NCBI GenBank assembly: GCA_037349105.1
Contig: JAYJMM010000101.1
Coordinates: 1,798,001 to 1,862,000 of the forward strand
Origin: Limnomonas spitsbergensis
Lineage: Eukaryota; Chlorophyta; Chlorophyceae; Chlamydomonadales
Reading direction: 5' to 3'
DNA: 64,000 nt
Below, one piece after another: positions 47,053 to 58,300 of the stretch; positions within the stretch are counted from its first letter, which is position 1; every line of letters begins with the position of its first letter. The translations under genes were made by a program, and so were the position numbers. The notes under the pieces are model-generated. The model ran no database searches, was not told the origin of the DNA, and saw only the letters and a list, made by a program, of their open reading frames with translations.

Positions 47053-48070
47053 TACCAGGCTGAGCATGGGTGGGTCGCACTTGCTTTTGTGGACTGTGTT
47101 GTGGGCATTGTTGAGGGTTAGTCTCCGGGTTTCTGAAGCTGATGTCGTTGGCCTTTCCGGTCTTCTCTTTTGGCCTTTTTGTTTGTGTTGTTGTTCGCCC
47201 CCTTTTTAGTTTCTTCTCTTCTCCCTTCTGATCAGTGGAGCGCCCTCGCGGCCAAGCAGGGGTGGGATACGCTTGCTTTCCTGGACTTTCTTTTCTTAGA
47301 GGCTTTGTTGAGGGGTAGTCTCTAGTGGAACTCAGGTGTTGGACTTGGTCTGCTTAGCCTTCCCGGCCTCTCCTTTTGTTCCTTTCCCCCTCTCTTCCTT
47401 TTAGTGCCTCCTTAACTCCCTTCTGAACAGTTGGGCGCCCACGCGGCCGAGCTTTGAGCGGGCCCAGAGGTGTAACGTTATTGACTAGCTTGCTCTTTAG
47501 CACCTGATCATCATTTAGACCAAGGGAATGATGAATTGATGATCAAGGGCAAATGGTCTACCGGTTTATCTCCTCTGATTTATATCATCCGTCGCTACTG
47601 GTCATCCGACCTAACTTCCACCAGTTGTACCAGGCTGAGCATGGGTGGGACGCACTTGCTTTTGTGGACTGTGCTGTGGGCATTATTGAGGGTTAGTCTC
47701 CAGGGTTTCTGAGGCCGGTGTCGTTGGCCTTTCCGGCCTTCACTTTGGTCCTTTTTGTTGTTGTTTGCCCCCTTCCTAGTTTCTTCTCTTCTCCCTTAGT
47801 ATCAGTGGGGCGCCCTCGCGGCCAAGCAGGGGTGGGATACGCTTGCTTTTCTGGACTCATCTTTTTTTAGAGGCTTTGTTGAGGGTTAGTCTCTCCGGTA
47901 GTGGAACTCATCAGGTGTTGGACTTGGTCTTCGTTGCCATCCCGGCCTCTCCTTTTGTTACTTTCCCCCTCTCTTCCTATTAGTTCCTTCTTTACTCCCT
48001 TCTGAACAGTTGGGCGCCCACGCGGCCGAGCTTTGAGGGGGCCCAGACCCAGAGGTGTAACGTTATTGAC
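47053..48070 (+). mobile_element. Two tandem 3' ends of a non-LTR retrotransposon
   Basis: Two units (47053-47484 and about 47610-48070). The second opens with NFHQLYQAEHGWDALAFVDC and a stop soon after, continuing the C-terminal ORF seen at 46164 (NFHQL). A T-rich 3' UTR follows, and both units end with GCCCAGAGGTGTAACGTTAT then TGAC. Inside each unit the ORF-end region is itself repeated in decayed form (47252 and 47826, GCCAAGCAGGGGTGGGATAC). Related tails occur at 11574-11919 (plus), 12427 (minus) and 16793 (minus). Confidence 0.7.
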
Positions 48071-48304
48071 TGGTCACCCAAACACAGTCATCATCTGTTC
48101 GTATTGATACCCGGAATCAAAAATATTTGCACAATACCATGATTATTTAGCCCTTCATGAGTTGGAATTGGTCCCATGCCATGATGGTGCCATGCGACTT
48201 TCGCGTACAGTTGCGCTGCGGTTGGGACTCCCGTATTTTTAAAAAGCTTGTATAACACTCTCGGCCAAGCCTATGCGTAGTCACAGCAAAAGCACTCACA
48301 CGCG

Positions 48305-51300
48305 ATGAAGTCATTTACGCTCGCCTCCTTGCTCGCTGCCATCGCTGTCCTGTCATGCGCTGGGCAGTTGGTCTGTGCAGAGGATCTGTCCCTCTCCCCC
48401 GACTCCTACCAAGTGGAGTTCGAGATCAGTGTTGCAAAGGGCAAGGACGTCAAGTTCGTGGTGGAGGTGTATCCCGAATGGGCTCCTCTGGGTGCTGCGC
48501 GCTTCAAAGAGATCATCGTCAGCGAGACCTGGGCGTTCGCAAGATTCTTCAGGGTGGTCTCCGGGTTCATGGTGAGGCGACGGTTGTAGCCTCTCCGCCG
48601 ATAATATGACAATTTTGTTTACTCGAATCACATCTGTTTTCTCGGACCTTCCCCAATACCCGCGCATGCTCAGTGGGGTACGAGCCCTCCCAGGGGCTGA
48701 ATTCACGACAGCTGCCGATCCCTGCTCGAAGTTAGATCACAACAGCGCTGATGTCTGGCCGCTAATATCACTCTGATCTGTTTTCTGTGCAGTGAAACGG
48801 GACATCTCCCCCTTTGTGAAGCCGGGCATGCATGCATGCACGCATGATTGCATTCATGCATCACGATCAGAGATCCGCCGACGCCTCCATGCATTCCCAA
48901 TCGTTCTACTTGTCATGCGCGCTGCTCTGATAATCCTTGAACACAAACCAGGGTCGGAATTGGCCCTCCAGAGGCCAGGCTTAGGTGTGCAATAATGAAA
49001 ACAAACTATACCAGGTTTACACTTGGCACCAAGCAGTGTGTCACCGCCACGCCTGTAACTTCATACAGCTTCGGACTCCTCCATACACGCTGCTGGGTCA
49101 GACCTGAGTTACTGCGATGCCACGCACCCAGGGTCATGCTGGTCATCCTCTAACCCTGAACCCCCAAACCCTTAACCCTGGAGGGCGAGGGAAACCTGCA
49201 CCCTGAAGCCTGGAGTATTATGCACTGAATCAAAGTGCTGTCGCATGCCTAGGAGGCTGCTGGAACGGCAATGCATGGCAGCACTGCCGCCTGCATGGGG
49301 TGTTGCTCCTGCTGCACCACGCATGGATTGCCGGGGCATTGTTGCACCTGGCATGCATTTGTAACCGGAGTAAGCACGCCCCCCCGCCAGGCATGTTTTG
49401 TTGCTGCTTCTGCATACATGGCTGGCTGGGTAGTTAGCGTGCACGGCAGGCCTAATAAAGGGAGGGGGATGCAAGCATGTTGCCATACTGCCTATGGTTG
49501 CACAATGCATGGACCGCCAGGCCTTGTCGTGCCCGTCTTTCCCATGCAATTGGGGGCCTGTCCACCACGCATGCTTCTACAAGCATGAGCCCGCTCGCGA
49601 GGCACGCTTAGGTGCTGCTCATGCTGCCCATGGTTGCAGCATGCATGGACCCCCAGGCCTTGCCGCGCCCGTCTTTCCCATGTAACTGGGGGTATGCCAT
49701 GAGTTGGAACCCAAAACTCCTCCTCTGGACATGCTACCTGCAGGTCCAATGGGGCATCCCAGGCAAGCCATCTGAGGCTGCGGAGTGGAGGACCAAGGTG
49801 ATCAAGGACGATCCGGTGCTGCACTCCAACGAGCGGGGAACAATCACGTTTGCGACATCGGGCAAGAACTCGCGGACAACGCAGGTATGTATGTTGGAGG
49901 AGGGATTCAGCTTAATAGGCACGCTTATGGCAGGCGGGGGGCAGAACTCTCATATCAGGTGCGCAATGTCCTACCTGTTCCTGTTGGGTCTGCTCGTGTT
50001 AGATCTGCTTCAATAGCTTCTGCTTTCTCCTCTTTACCTTTTACTACTGCTTTTGTTGCTGCTACCTCTGTTGTTTTCGCTGCTTGTCTTGCTGCTGTTA
50101 CCACTGCTGTTTTTTTTCTTGCTGCTGTTGTTGATGCTGTTGTTGATGCTGTTGTTGTTTCTGCTGTTACACTGCTGTTGTTGTTGTTGCTGCTGCTGCT
50201 GTCGTACCTCAGGCAGGGTTTCAGCACTTGACTTCGCAAACATTCAGTAGTTGTTGAGCAAAGTTTTACAAGCCTGAGTGACAACCGAAAAACTCTAGAC
50301 CCTGAACCTTAAACCCTTCCCCTTCAAATCTGAACCCTAAACCCTGATAATACGTGTTCCTCAACCCCTCAACCTTGCGACAGATCGTCATCAATAACGA
50401 TAGATGCCCAAGATGAGTGGTCTTCTCCCTGCATCAGATTCGCCCCTGCCTTGCACCCTAAACCCTAAACCCTCGAGCCTAAAACCTGAACCCTAAGCCC
50501 TGCATCTTCGGGTTCCCATGGCGGTAATCTGTGGCCACAGATTCAATTACCCGATACCGTAAAATGCCTGAGACTTCGCTCATAATTAATTACCGTACTG
50601 TCAGTCTCATTTGGTGTCACTTATGGTTTCTGAAATTGAAACCACGGCTGACAATCGTATTTAAGCGTTCAACTGGCCGAACCAACTCGTGATAATCACA
50701 GAAATTCGTATTTGTACGGAACAGTGTGGAAATAGGCGTTTCCCGCCATTTGCAGCCTGTCTTTGATTGGCTTTGCAAATCGTCTATTACCATAGCTATG
50801 GGTGATATTGCACACGTTTCCGTGAGGTGATCGATCTGGCTGCCAGCGACATCGATACTATCGCCGAGCGGAGGCGTGCCGTCCCTCCCATGAGTTCTAG
50901 CAAGCACAAGCGCAGCATCGGCGTCTGTACGCCTCCTGTTTTTATGGTGTTATTTTCTGCTCCAGATGCTCAGATAATACAAAACGTTGTTTATGTTTGC
51001 TAGGGGAAGGGCATGTGCTTCCTTCCGGCCCTTTTTAGCTTAAACCAAATGTTTAAGTGATTTTCAGTGAGAAACCACAATTAGTTCAAAAAAAATTCTG
51101 GGCAAACCAACTCGTGACAATCAATACCTTAATTTACGTTTTTCAAATGACACCAAAAGCAAAAAAAACCAAATGAGACTGACAGTACGGTAAATATGGG
51201 GTGCGCGAACATGGGTGCGCGCTAATAATATTTCAAAAATTGCCGCTGTGCGGTGTGTCAGTCAGTTGCCCAAACAACTAATCTTGGGGTGTGCGGTATG

Positions 51301-52756
51301 AATTTAAAACAGCAAATGTCAAAAAAGGCCGCTCGCTAGCGCGCGACTGTTTGATTTGACATCCGTCGAGTGATCCTTACGCCAGTCCCCGTAGCGAAGC
51401 TCGATCCTGGGGGCAGATCCTGGTGCTGACGACTGCTGATGATTGGGGGCCCCAACAGCCACTGTTTCCTGAGGCCAGGAACCGGCCAGGGAGTTTTATT
51501 TTAGAAGCTGAAAGTGCTGCACGGACGGAAATTCAATGTTATTTTACCTGATGCGCGATGTTGAATTAAATTTCCTGCTGCGCGGCGTTAAATTAAATTA
51601 AAATTTTGTCGCTGCGCGGCCACTTCGTAACTTCTCTTCGGCTGCGCGACGAAAATAAAATAAATTTTATGTTTTGGGTTTTGGTGCGCGGACCCTTAGG
51701 CGTTTTACGGTGCCTCGTAACCACACGGCATTTTTTCGTTTGTATCAACCATTTATCGATACCGGCAGCAGGGAACAGGCCTCCCCCCGTTTGGCCGCAT
51801 TATCTCAGTTTTGTTTTAATCTTGAACACCCTGAACCCTGCACCATCATCGGCTGTTCTTCAACTTCGCCGACCACGGCAATCTCGACAGCATGGGCTCC
51901 TCCCCTTCCGGCCGTATCATCTCCGTGCATCGGTTTTTTGTATCCTTTACCCTTATTAGCCAACGGATGGCTCCGGGGCATGTGAGATTCTCCCTGTTGG
52001 TCTGCATCAGTTTTGTTTGAAACTTGGTCCCCGATACCCTGAACCCTGCAACATCTACAGGCTTTCATCACCTTCGTCGGCAAAGGCAATCTCGATGTCT
52101 GCTCTTCTCCCCCTCCGGCCGCGCGATCTCCGTGCATCGGTGATTTGCATCCTTTACCCTGAACCTACGGAATGTTCCGGGCCGAATGGGCTTTCCCCGG
52201 TTGGCTGCATCACGTTTGTTTAATCCTGAACCCCAATACCCTGAAACCCTGCAGTATGGGGTCTTCATCAACTTGGTCCACAACGGCATCTCGACGGCAT
52301 CTCGACAGCATGTGCCTCCCCGCGTTTGGTTGGCCATCTCAGTCTTTTTGTAATCCTCAACCCCGATACCCTGGACCCTGCACCATTAGGTGCTCATCAA
52401 ACTTCGTCGACAACGGCATCTCAGCGGCATGTGCCTTCCCACGTTCGGTTGGCCATCTCAGTTTTGTTTTAACCTCAACCCCAATACCCTGGACCCTGCA
52501 CCGTCAGGTGTTCATCAACTTCGTCGACAACGGCAATCTTGACGGCATGGGCTTCGCCCCTTTCGGCCGCATCATCTCTGGCATGGAGGAGGCCGTCGAC
52601 GCAATCTACAGCGGGTACGGAGAGCGGCCGGACCAGGGCCGCATTCAGTCCGAGGGCAACGTGTACCTCAAGAAGGACTTCCCAAAGCTGTCTTTCATCA
52701 AAAGCGCAAAGGTGCTGCCGCCAGCCACCGCAGCTGCCTCAGGAGAGGATCTGTAG
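48305..52756 (+). CDS. Secretory-pathway cyclophilin-type peptidyl-prolyl cis-trans isomerase, 218 aa
   Basis: Exons 48305-48571, 49744-49884 and 52508-52756 join at phase 0 to 218 residues. Residues 1 to about 25 are a signal peptide (MKSFTLASLLAAIAVLSCAG, then QLVCAED). The cyclophilin fold follows: FEISVAKGKDVKFVVEVYPE, ARFKEII, FFRVVSGFMVQWGI with the catalytic Arg, RGTITFATSGKNSRTTQ, VFINFVDNGNLDGMGFAPFG and a C-terminal IYSGYGERPDQG to VYLKKDFPKLSFI. The Trp of classical cyclosporin-sensitive cyclophilins is absent; the sequence is of the divergent type with DN-x-x-LD and GFAPFG. Expected role: proline isomerisation during folding in the ER or secretory lumen. The C-terminus (GEDL) is not a standard ER-retention signal. 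Introns are 1.2 and 2.6 kb and full of repeats. Confidence 0.9.
49485..49693 (+). repeat. About 130-bp duplicated segment in cyclophilin intron 1
   Basis: CATGGACCGCCAGGCCTTGT then CGTGCCCGTCTTTCCCATG at about 49507-49548 recurs as CATGGACCCCCAGGCCTTGC then CGCGCCCGTCTTTCCCATG at about 49641-49682. GCATGC-rich words fill 49200-49620. Confidence 0.7.
50041..50215. repeat. CTG/TTG microsatellite in cyclophilin intron 2
   Basis: Degenerate run of CTG, TTG and TGC triplets. Purely intronic here, so the polyLeu/polyGln ORFs over it are not genes. Confidence 0.85.
50591..51192. mobile_element. 602-bp terminal-inverted-repeat element in cyclophilin intron 2 (MITE or DNA-transposon relic)
   Basis: Left end TACCGTACTGTCAGTCTCAT then TTGGT (50591-50615) and right end, reverse-complemented, are identical over 25 bp (51168-51192). 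The ends start TA-CCGTA, consistent with a TA target-site duplication and a CCGTA terminus. The interior is AT-rich with no transposase ORF. ACCAACTCGTGAYAATCA occurs near both ends in direct orientation. Confidence 0.7.
51837..52507 (+). repeat. Four decayed copies of the cyclophilin exon-3 acceptor and exon start
   Basis: The true junction is CCCTGCACCGTCAG|GTGTTC at 52508, continuing TTCATCAACTTCGTCGACAA and CGGCAATCTTGACGGCATGG. Upstream copies start with a CCCTG(C)A word at about 51837, 52044, 52247 and 52376. They keep e.g. TTCAACTTCGCCGACCACGG, TCATCACCTTCGTCGGCAAA, TCATCAACTTGGTCCACAAC and TCATCAAACTTCGTCGACAA, followed by relics of the GFAPFGRIIS coding sequence. Spacing is about 207, 203, 129 and 118 bp, and similarity to the real exon rises toward it. 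Confidence 0.9.
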
Positions 52757-52940
52757 CTCCTCCAGGGATTGCCAGGGACTGCGGGCTGACCAGGGTCGCA
52801 TTCAGCACGAGCGCAATGCGTACTTCAAGAAGGACTTTCCAAGCCGTCCTTTATCGAGGGCGCCGAAGTGCTACCGCCAGCGACCGCAGCTGCTTTTGTG
52901 GGAGGATCTGTAGCTCCTCCAGGGATTGCCAGTGACTGCA
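52757..52940 (+). repeat. Decayed copy of the cyclophilin terminal exon past the stop codon
   Basis: GACCAGGGTCGCATTCAGCA at 52788 repeats GACCAGGGCCGCATTCAGTC at 52631, 157 bp downstream. The copy continues through TACTTCAAGAAGGACTTTCC, GTGCTACCGCCAGCGACCGC and GGATCTGTAGCTCCTCCAGG, i.e. it includes the stop codon and start of the 3' flank. A more decayed third relic may run to about 53130. Confidence 0.85.
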
Positions 52941-53130
52941 GCTGGATCTCTGGTCTTGAGGGAATGCCAGTAAGGCAGCTGAATCTCGGGAGGGCTTTGG
53001 TTATGAGGGAACGCAGGACCTGCAGATGTGTTTCGGGAGGGCCTTTGATTCTGAGAGACCAACAACCTTGAGGCTGCAGCTGTATGTATAGGGGGGGATC
53101 TCTGGTCTGGAGGGCGTGCCAGTGACAACA

Positions 53131-53730
53131 ACTGAATCTAATTGGGTCTCTAGTCCTGTATCAAGCAAGGGCCCTTAATTCCCAGAGGTTGAAAAAAACT
53201 GAGGACTACCTGGAGTTGTGTAGCTCCCTGTTCATGCCTGCCCTGATGTCCACCTGCCACGACGCTCCGCTGTTTTTGGTCTCTACTCAACTGAGCGTTA
53301 ATTTCCAGCTGCAGTGATACTTAGCTGCTCTTTGCCTTTACTGAGCGTTGCTTGTATACCACATCTCTGTTTGCCATCATTGGTGTGACCTAGGACTGCT
53401 GATTGTGGATGTACCCTAAAACAGGTTCCCCACGACTTTCCAAATGGAAACTGCACTGGACATGAGGGAGTGCAGATAGGCCTGCAGAATCGGCCTGCTG
53501 TTGCGCAACCATGGCCTGGGCTTGTCTGGGCCTTCTTTCGTGACTTCTTGAGCAACTTTTGTTCAGAAACCTTGAATACGGCCTGCTGTTTTGTAAGTTA
53601 GAACTGGGCCTGTTCTTTTGTCTCCCTCTAAGGACCCTTGTACACGATGCTGACCGCTACGATGCCGTCCCCTCCTGATGTCAGATCTCCAGGAACCAGG
53701 TCGGTGACTGTACACCTGGCTCACAGAGTG
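53131..53730. other. Intergenic region; no gene supported
   Basis: Follows the repeated cyclophilin 3' end. No domain, RNA gene or strong repeat seen; short ORFs on both strands are unconvincing. Confidence 0.4.
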
Positions 53731-54020
53731 ATCCTGGTGTCCCCCAGTCGTGTGATGCAGCTGAATGGTGCTACTAACAAAACCAGCCACGGGCAGAAGA
53801 TGCCTTCCTCCCTAGGGAGGAGGGATGGAGCACCTAGAACCAAACATTCAAGCCTTCGTGCTGAGATGCAAATGATCCTGGTATCCCCCAATCGTGATGC
53901 AGCTGAATGGCGATACCGACAATACTGGCCACCGACAGAAGATGCCTTCCTCCCTAGGGTGAGGGGGATGGCGCTCCTGGAACCAAACATCCAAGCCTTC
54001 TTACTGAGATGCAATCATGC
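53731..54020 (+). repeat. 143-bp tandem duplication, possibly around an exon end of an unknown gene
   Basis: GATCCTGGTGTCCCCCAGTC at 53731 and GATCCTGGTATCCCCCAATC at 53874 begin two copies. Both run through TGATGCAGCTGAATGG, AGAAGATGCCTTCCTCCCTA and GG, then ACCAAACAT and CAAGCCTTC. The second copy reads DAAEWRYRQYWPPTEDAFLP up to CCTAG|GGTGAGGGG, a possible donor. No family recognised; listed as a repeat because coding status is uncertain. Confidence 0.55.
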
Positions 54021-54319
54021 AAATGCTTCTCCCTGGAGGCCTACACACTGGTAGCCGAGATTAAAACGGTCATATCCAAGTACCGAACCATGAGGGTGAA
54101 TCGCACCCTGGAGCCGACTTCGCACAATCTAGTTTTACATGAACAATGCTGACCGGTATTGCAGACACTCTGCCTAATGACGAGCTCAAGCATAATGAAT
54201 GCAGCTAGCCCAGGATATGCCCGCAGGCGATGTCTCTGTCATAAATTGAGCGTGTCCATCCTATTCGGATCCACTCGTCAGATCTGGATATATGCTCAGA
54301 TCTTGATCCATGCCTCAGA

Positions 54320-54589
54320 TATAGACGTTGTAGCTCATCAGGCGGTGCAACACCTTACAGCAGATGCTGCTGATGTGCCTCAGGCTCATTTGGATCCATG
54401 CTTCACAATTCCAGATCTGGATTCGCTCCTAAGATCTGGATTCGATCCTCAGATCTGGACACGATTCTAGATCGTGATCTTGCAACTCATCAGGCGATGC
54501 AAGACCTTGACGCGGATGCTGTCGATGTGCCTCTGGCTGAAGTTGAAGGGCTCGCCGCGGCCCACGCAGTGCGCGAACCTGGACCGTAG
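54320..54589 (+). CDS. Possible terminal exon of an unrecognised gene
   Basis: An open frame on the plus strand ends at a TAG at 54587-54589 with DLATHQAMQDLDADAVDVPL then AEVEGLAAAHAVREPGP. A decayed copy, DVVAHQAVQHLTADAADVPQ, lies just upstream at about 54325-54390, and GATCTGGAT words reiterate between them. The arrangement resembles the duplicated exon edges of the confirmed genes here, which is why I list it. Exon start, upstream exons and function are unknown; the start given is only the left limit of the repeated region. Confidence 0.25.
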
Positions 54590-54772
54590 CAGTCAGGGGG
54601 GGGTACAAAATAAAAAAAATTGAAAAAAAATGAAAAATGAAAATTTGTATGAACAGGAACTCGAGACATCTAATAATAATAATATGGTTCCATTAATCAC
54701 TCTTAGTGTCCTGAGTAATGAGCAAGTACGCTGAGCTGGAGTGTCTTCAAAACTGCAATTTCATTAAGCAGC

Positions 54773-55203
54773 TACCGTAGACTTTATTTGCCTCCGCGAA
54801 CGCCCAGGATATTTTTGTTTATTTTACAGAATACGGTACCGTATGCAGAAAAACACGTTTCCGTAAGGCGCTCGGGCCGAAATCAATACTTTTGTAAGCC
54901 GCGCACCGCACTGGGCTGTCTCGGCAACTGTCCCTAAACCCCACCAAGCGGTTCTCAAACTTAGGTTACGCAGTGCCGTTGTTACAGTAGGTAAACTGGT
55001 CGCAGTGCAGATATTGCATATGCATCTGTACGGTACCGGTGTGTGGACAAGGTGTGACGCGCGTGCGCGCGCGCGCACAAGCAATTGTTTAATATTGCGT
55101 GATAAGCCGCAAATGCGTCTATGAGTTAATTGTTTAAGTATTTATTAAGCCGCGAGTGTAAATTAACATTAATTTCTTGCGGAGGCAAAGCGCGTCTACG
55201 GTA
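54773..55203. mobile_element. 431-bp terminal-inverted-repeat element with TACCGTAGAC ends
   Basis: Left end TACCGTAGACTTTATTTGCC then TCCGC; right end, reverse-complemented, TACCGTAGACGCGCTTTGCC then TCCGC: 21 of 25 bases match. Ends again fit a TA duplication with CCGTA termini, as in the 50591-51192 element. No ORF. Contains an alternating GC/GT tract around 55058-55078 (Z-DNA-prone) and two decayed copies of AATTGTTTAA-based sequence. Confidence 0.6.
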
Positions 55204-55311
55204 TGCTTTTACTTTTTACTTGTTTATTACTGTAATAATTTACTTATGAATATAAAATCGGGTTCATCAGCGTGCGCCGCAGTCCAAGACAATCGAGCAA
55301 CACGTGCTCAC

Positions 55312-58300
55312 ATGATGGTGAAGACTCCGCAGTCGTGGCAGTTGGACTGCTGCGGGATGCCCTGCGGGCATTCGCGTTTCCACTCCCTCGTGTCCACCAC
55401 GCGACCGCCACACTTGTCCGCCGCCTCGTCCGACACCCAACGCGCGAGGTGGTCCAGAAGCTTCTTGTCTCCACCCTGGTAAGGGTGGGATGGAGGGGGT
55501 GAAGTAGATTAGTGTGAGGGGGGTCAAAGGGGATGTGAGGGTGAGGGAGGGGTAAAGGGGGTGAGGGGGAACCGGGGGGGGGGGGGTAGTGTGAGCACCC
55601 AGAAATTAATATTAATTAAAACAACCTTCCACCCTTGCTGCCCAGAAATAATTAGAAAACCAATCACCATCAGTCTCCAATGGGTCGAGGGTTTTGGATC
55701 CAGGGTTTTAGTCTGTTGGATCCAGGGTTTTGGATCCAAAGTTTTGGTCTTCTGGATCCAGTGTCATGGTCTTTTGGATATAGGGATTTGGTCTTTTAGA
55801 TCCAGGGTTTTGGTCTTTTGAAACCAGGGTTTTGGATCCAGGGTTTTTGATCCAGGGTCTTTTGGATCCAGTGTTATGGTCTTTTGGATCCAGGGTTTTG
55901 GTCTTTTGGATCCAGGGTTTTGGTCTTTTGAACACAGGATTTTTGTCATTTGGATCCAATGTGTTGGTCTTTTGGATCTAGGGTTTTGGTCCTTTGGATC
56001 CAGGGCTTTGGTCTTTTGGATCCAGGGTTTCCCTCTGGCGCTCACCCTCATCGAGTTGTAGTAATATAACTTCTTGTTCTGGATGTCGATCATGGCCAGC
56101 GTCCAGTGGGAGTTCCCGACGTTGACGGGGATCACGACACGGTCGACGTCAAGCAAGTTGGAGGAGGCCTGCAAACATGCACACAGCGTCCACACTCACA
56201 TTCAGCTACCGGTACACTGCGTCCGCATCTACTTTCAGCTAATTGTACACTGCATCCACACTTGCTATCAGCTACCTGTACACTGTTTACACTTACTACC
56301 AGCTCCCTGTACTCAGCGTCCACACTTCCTATCAGCTACCTGTACACTGTTTACACTTACTATCAGCTCCCTGTACTCAGCGTCCACACTTCCTATCAGC
56401 TACCTGTACACGTGTGACTTGAATATGTGTCGAGCTGATAGGCTTGAACATGTGTGTGAATGTATCTCACACATTGACAGAGTGACAAAGCAATCGACAC
56501 CAGACAGGTTGGGAGAAGCCTGCACACAACGTCCACACTTACATACACCGATATACACCAAGGGTGCAAATGTGCCTGCGCATGCACACGTGTGTGTGCA
56601 TTTGCGTTCACGCACATGCACACACACATGCATATTCACACACATGCACACACACATATTCACACACATGCACATGCATATTCACACACATGTTTGCATT
56701 TCTGTTTGCATGCCTGCGTTTGTGTACATCCTAGCCAGCACTGGCTGTGGCATGCACATGGGCGGCCAGCGTCCCTTCACCAAGAGGTTGGGGTTTGACA
56801 TAACTGCGGTAGAGCCAGTCCAAGTGCCGATCTCTTTGCCAATCCTTTTTTTAGCACGAGCACCCGACCCCCTTCGGGAGGCCAGTGGGCAGCCACCAGG
56901 GGTCCCCCCAGCATCGGAACGATGACATAATTGCGGTAGAGCTAGTCCTAGTGCCGATGTTTCTTTTAGCACGAGCACCCGACCCCCTTCGGGAGGCCAG
57001 TGGGCAGCCACCAGGGGTCCCCAGCATCGGAACGATGACATAATTGCGGTAGAGCTAGTCCTAGTGCCGATGTTTCTTTTAGCACGAGCACCCGACCCCC
57101 TTCGGGAGGCCAGTGGGCAGCCACCAGGGGTCCCCCCAGCATCGGAACGATGACATAATTGCGGTAGAGCTAGTCCTAGTGCCGAAGTTTCTTTTAGCAC
57201 GAGCACCCGACCCCCTTCGGGAGGCCAGTGGGCAGCCACCAGGGGTCCCCCCAGCATCGGAACGATGACATAATTGCGGTAGAGCCAGTCCTAGTGCCAA
57301 TGTTTCTTTTAGCACGCGCACCAGACCCCCTTCGGGAGGCCAGTGGGCAGCCACTAGGGGTCCCCCCAGCATCGGAACGATGACTGGCACCCCGACTTCA
57401 TGAAATGGATGCGTCTGCAGCCACCCTACCACCTGGAACAATAGCCCACAAGCTTCTATAAGAAAGTTCTGAATGAGACAGACACGTTAATAATTGAAAT
57501 CAACACACCATCTTGCCCCCCCGGGTTGCGTCACCTGGCCATGTAGCTGCGGCAACTGGCAGCCCATCATCTTCCATACGAAAGTACTGAATGAGACAGG
57601 CACGTTAAAATAAAACAACATTATCCTGCCCCCCGCCCTCTGGAGTGTGTCACGTTCTTCACCTGGCCACGTAGCTGCTGCTATTTAGCGGACCATAAAC
57701 TTATATAAGGAAGACCTGAATGAGACAAATGCGCAAATAAATAAATAAGCACATCATCCTGACCCTCTGGGTTTTGTCACGAAGCCATGCAGCATCCTAG
57801 CAGCCCTCAAGCTTCTACACAAAAAACATTGAACAACGCTAAGACACATGCATTTGAAAAGACACATCATGTCCCCCGCACCCTGCGGCATGTGTTACCT
57901 GGCCATTCAACAGCTGCTTTTTGGCAGCCCATGAACTTCTATAAGAAAGTCCTGAATGAGACAAATGCGTTGAAATCAACACACCATCATGTCCCCCACC
58001 CCCTTCGGCATGTGTCACCCGGCCATTCAGCAGCTGCTATTTGACAGCCTATTCACTTCTATACAAAAGAACCGAATGACAAAAATGTGTTGAAATCAAC
58101 ACACCATCATGTCCCCCGCCCCCTCCAGGGAGGTGTCACCTGGCCATGTAGCTGCAGCTACTTGGCAGTGGTCCACCTCTGCACTTTCTTGTACTTTTAC
58201 TACATTCTATACGAAAGTCCTGAATGAGAAAATGCATTTAAATAAAAACATCATGTCCCCCGCCCCCTTCCGGCATGTGTCACCTGGCCATGCAGCAGCT

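Noticed and set aside
56682..57441. Repeated minus-strand ORFs (LGGPLVAAHWPPEGG type)
   Set aside because: Generated by the 115-bp tandem repeat; no domain and no phased splice to the neighbouring protease exons.
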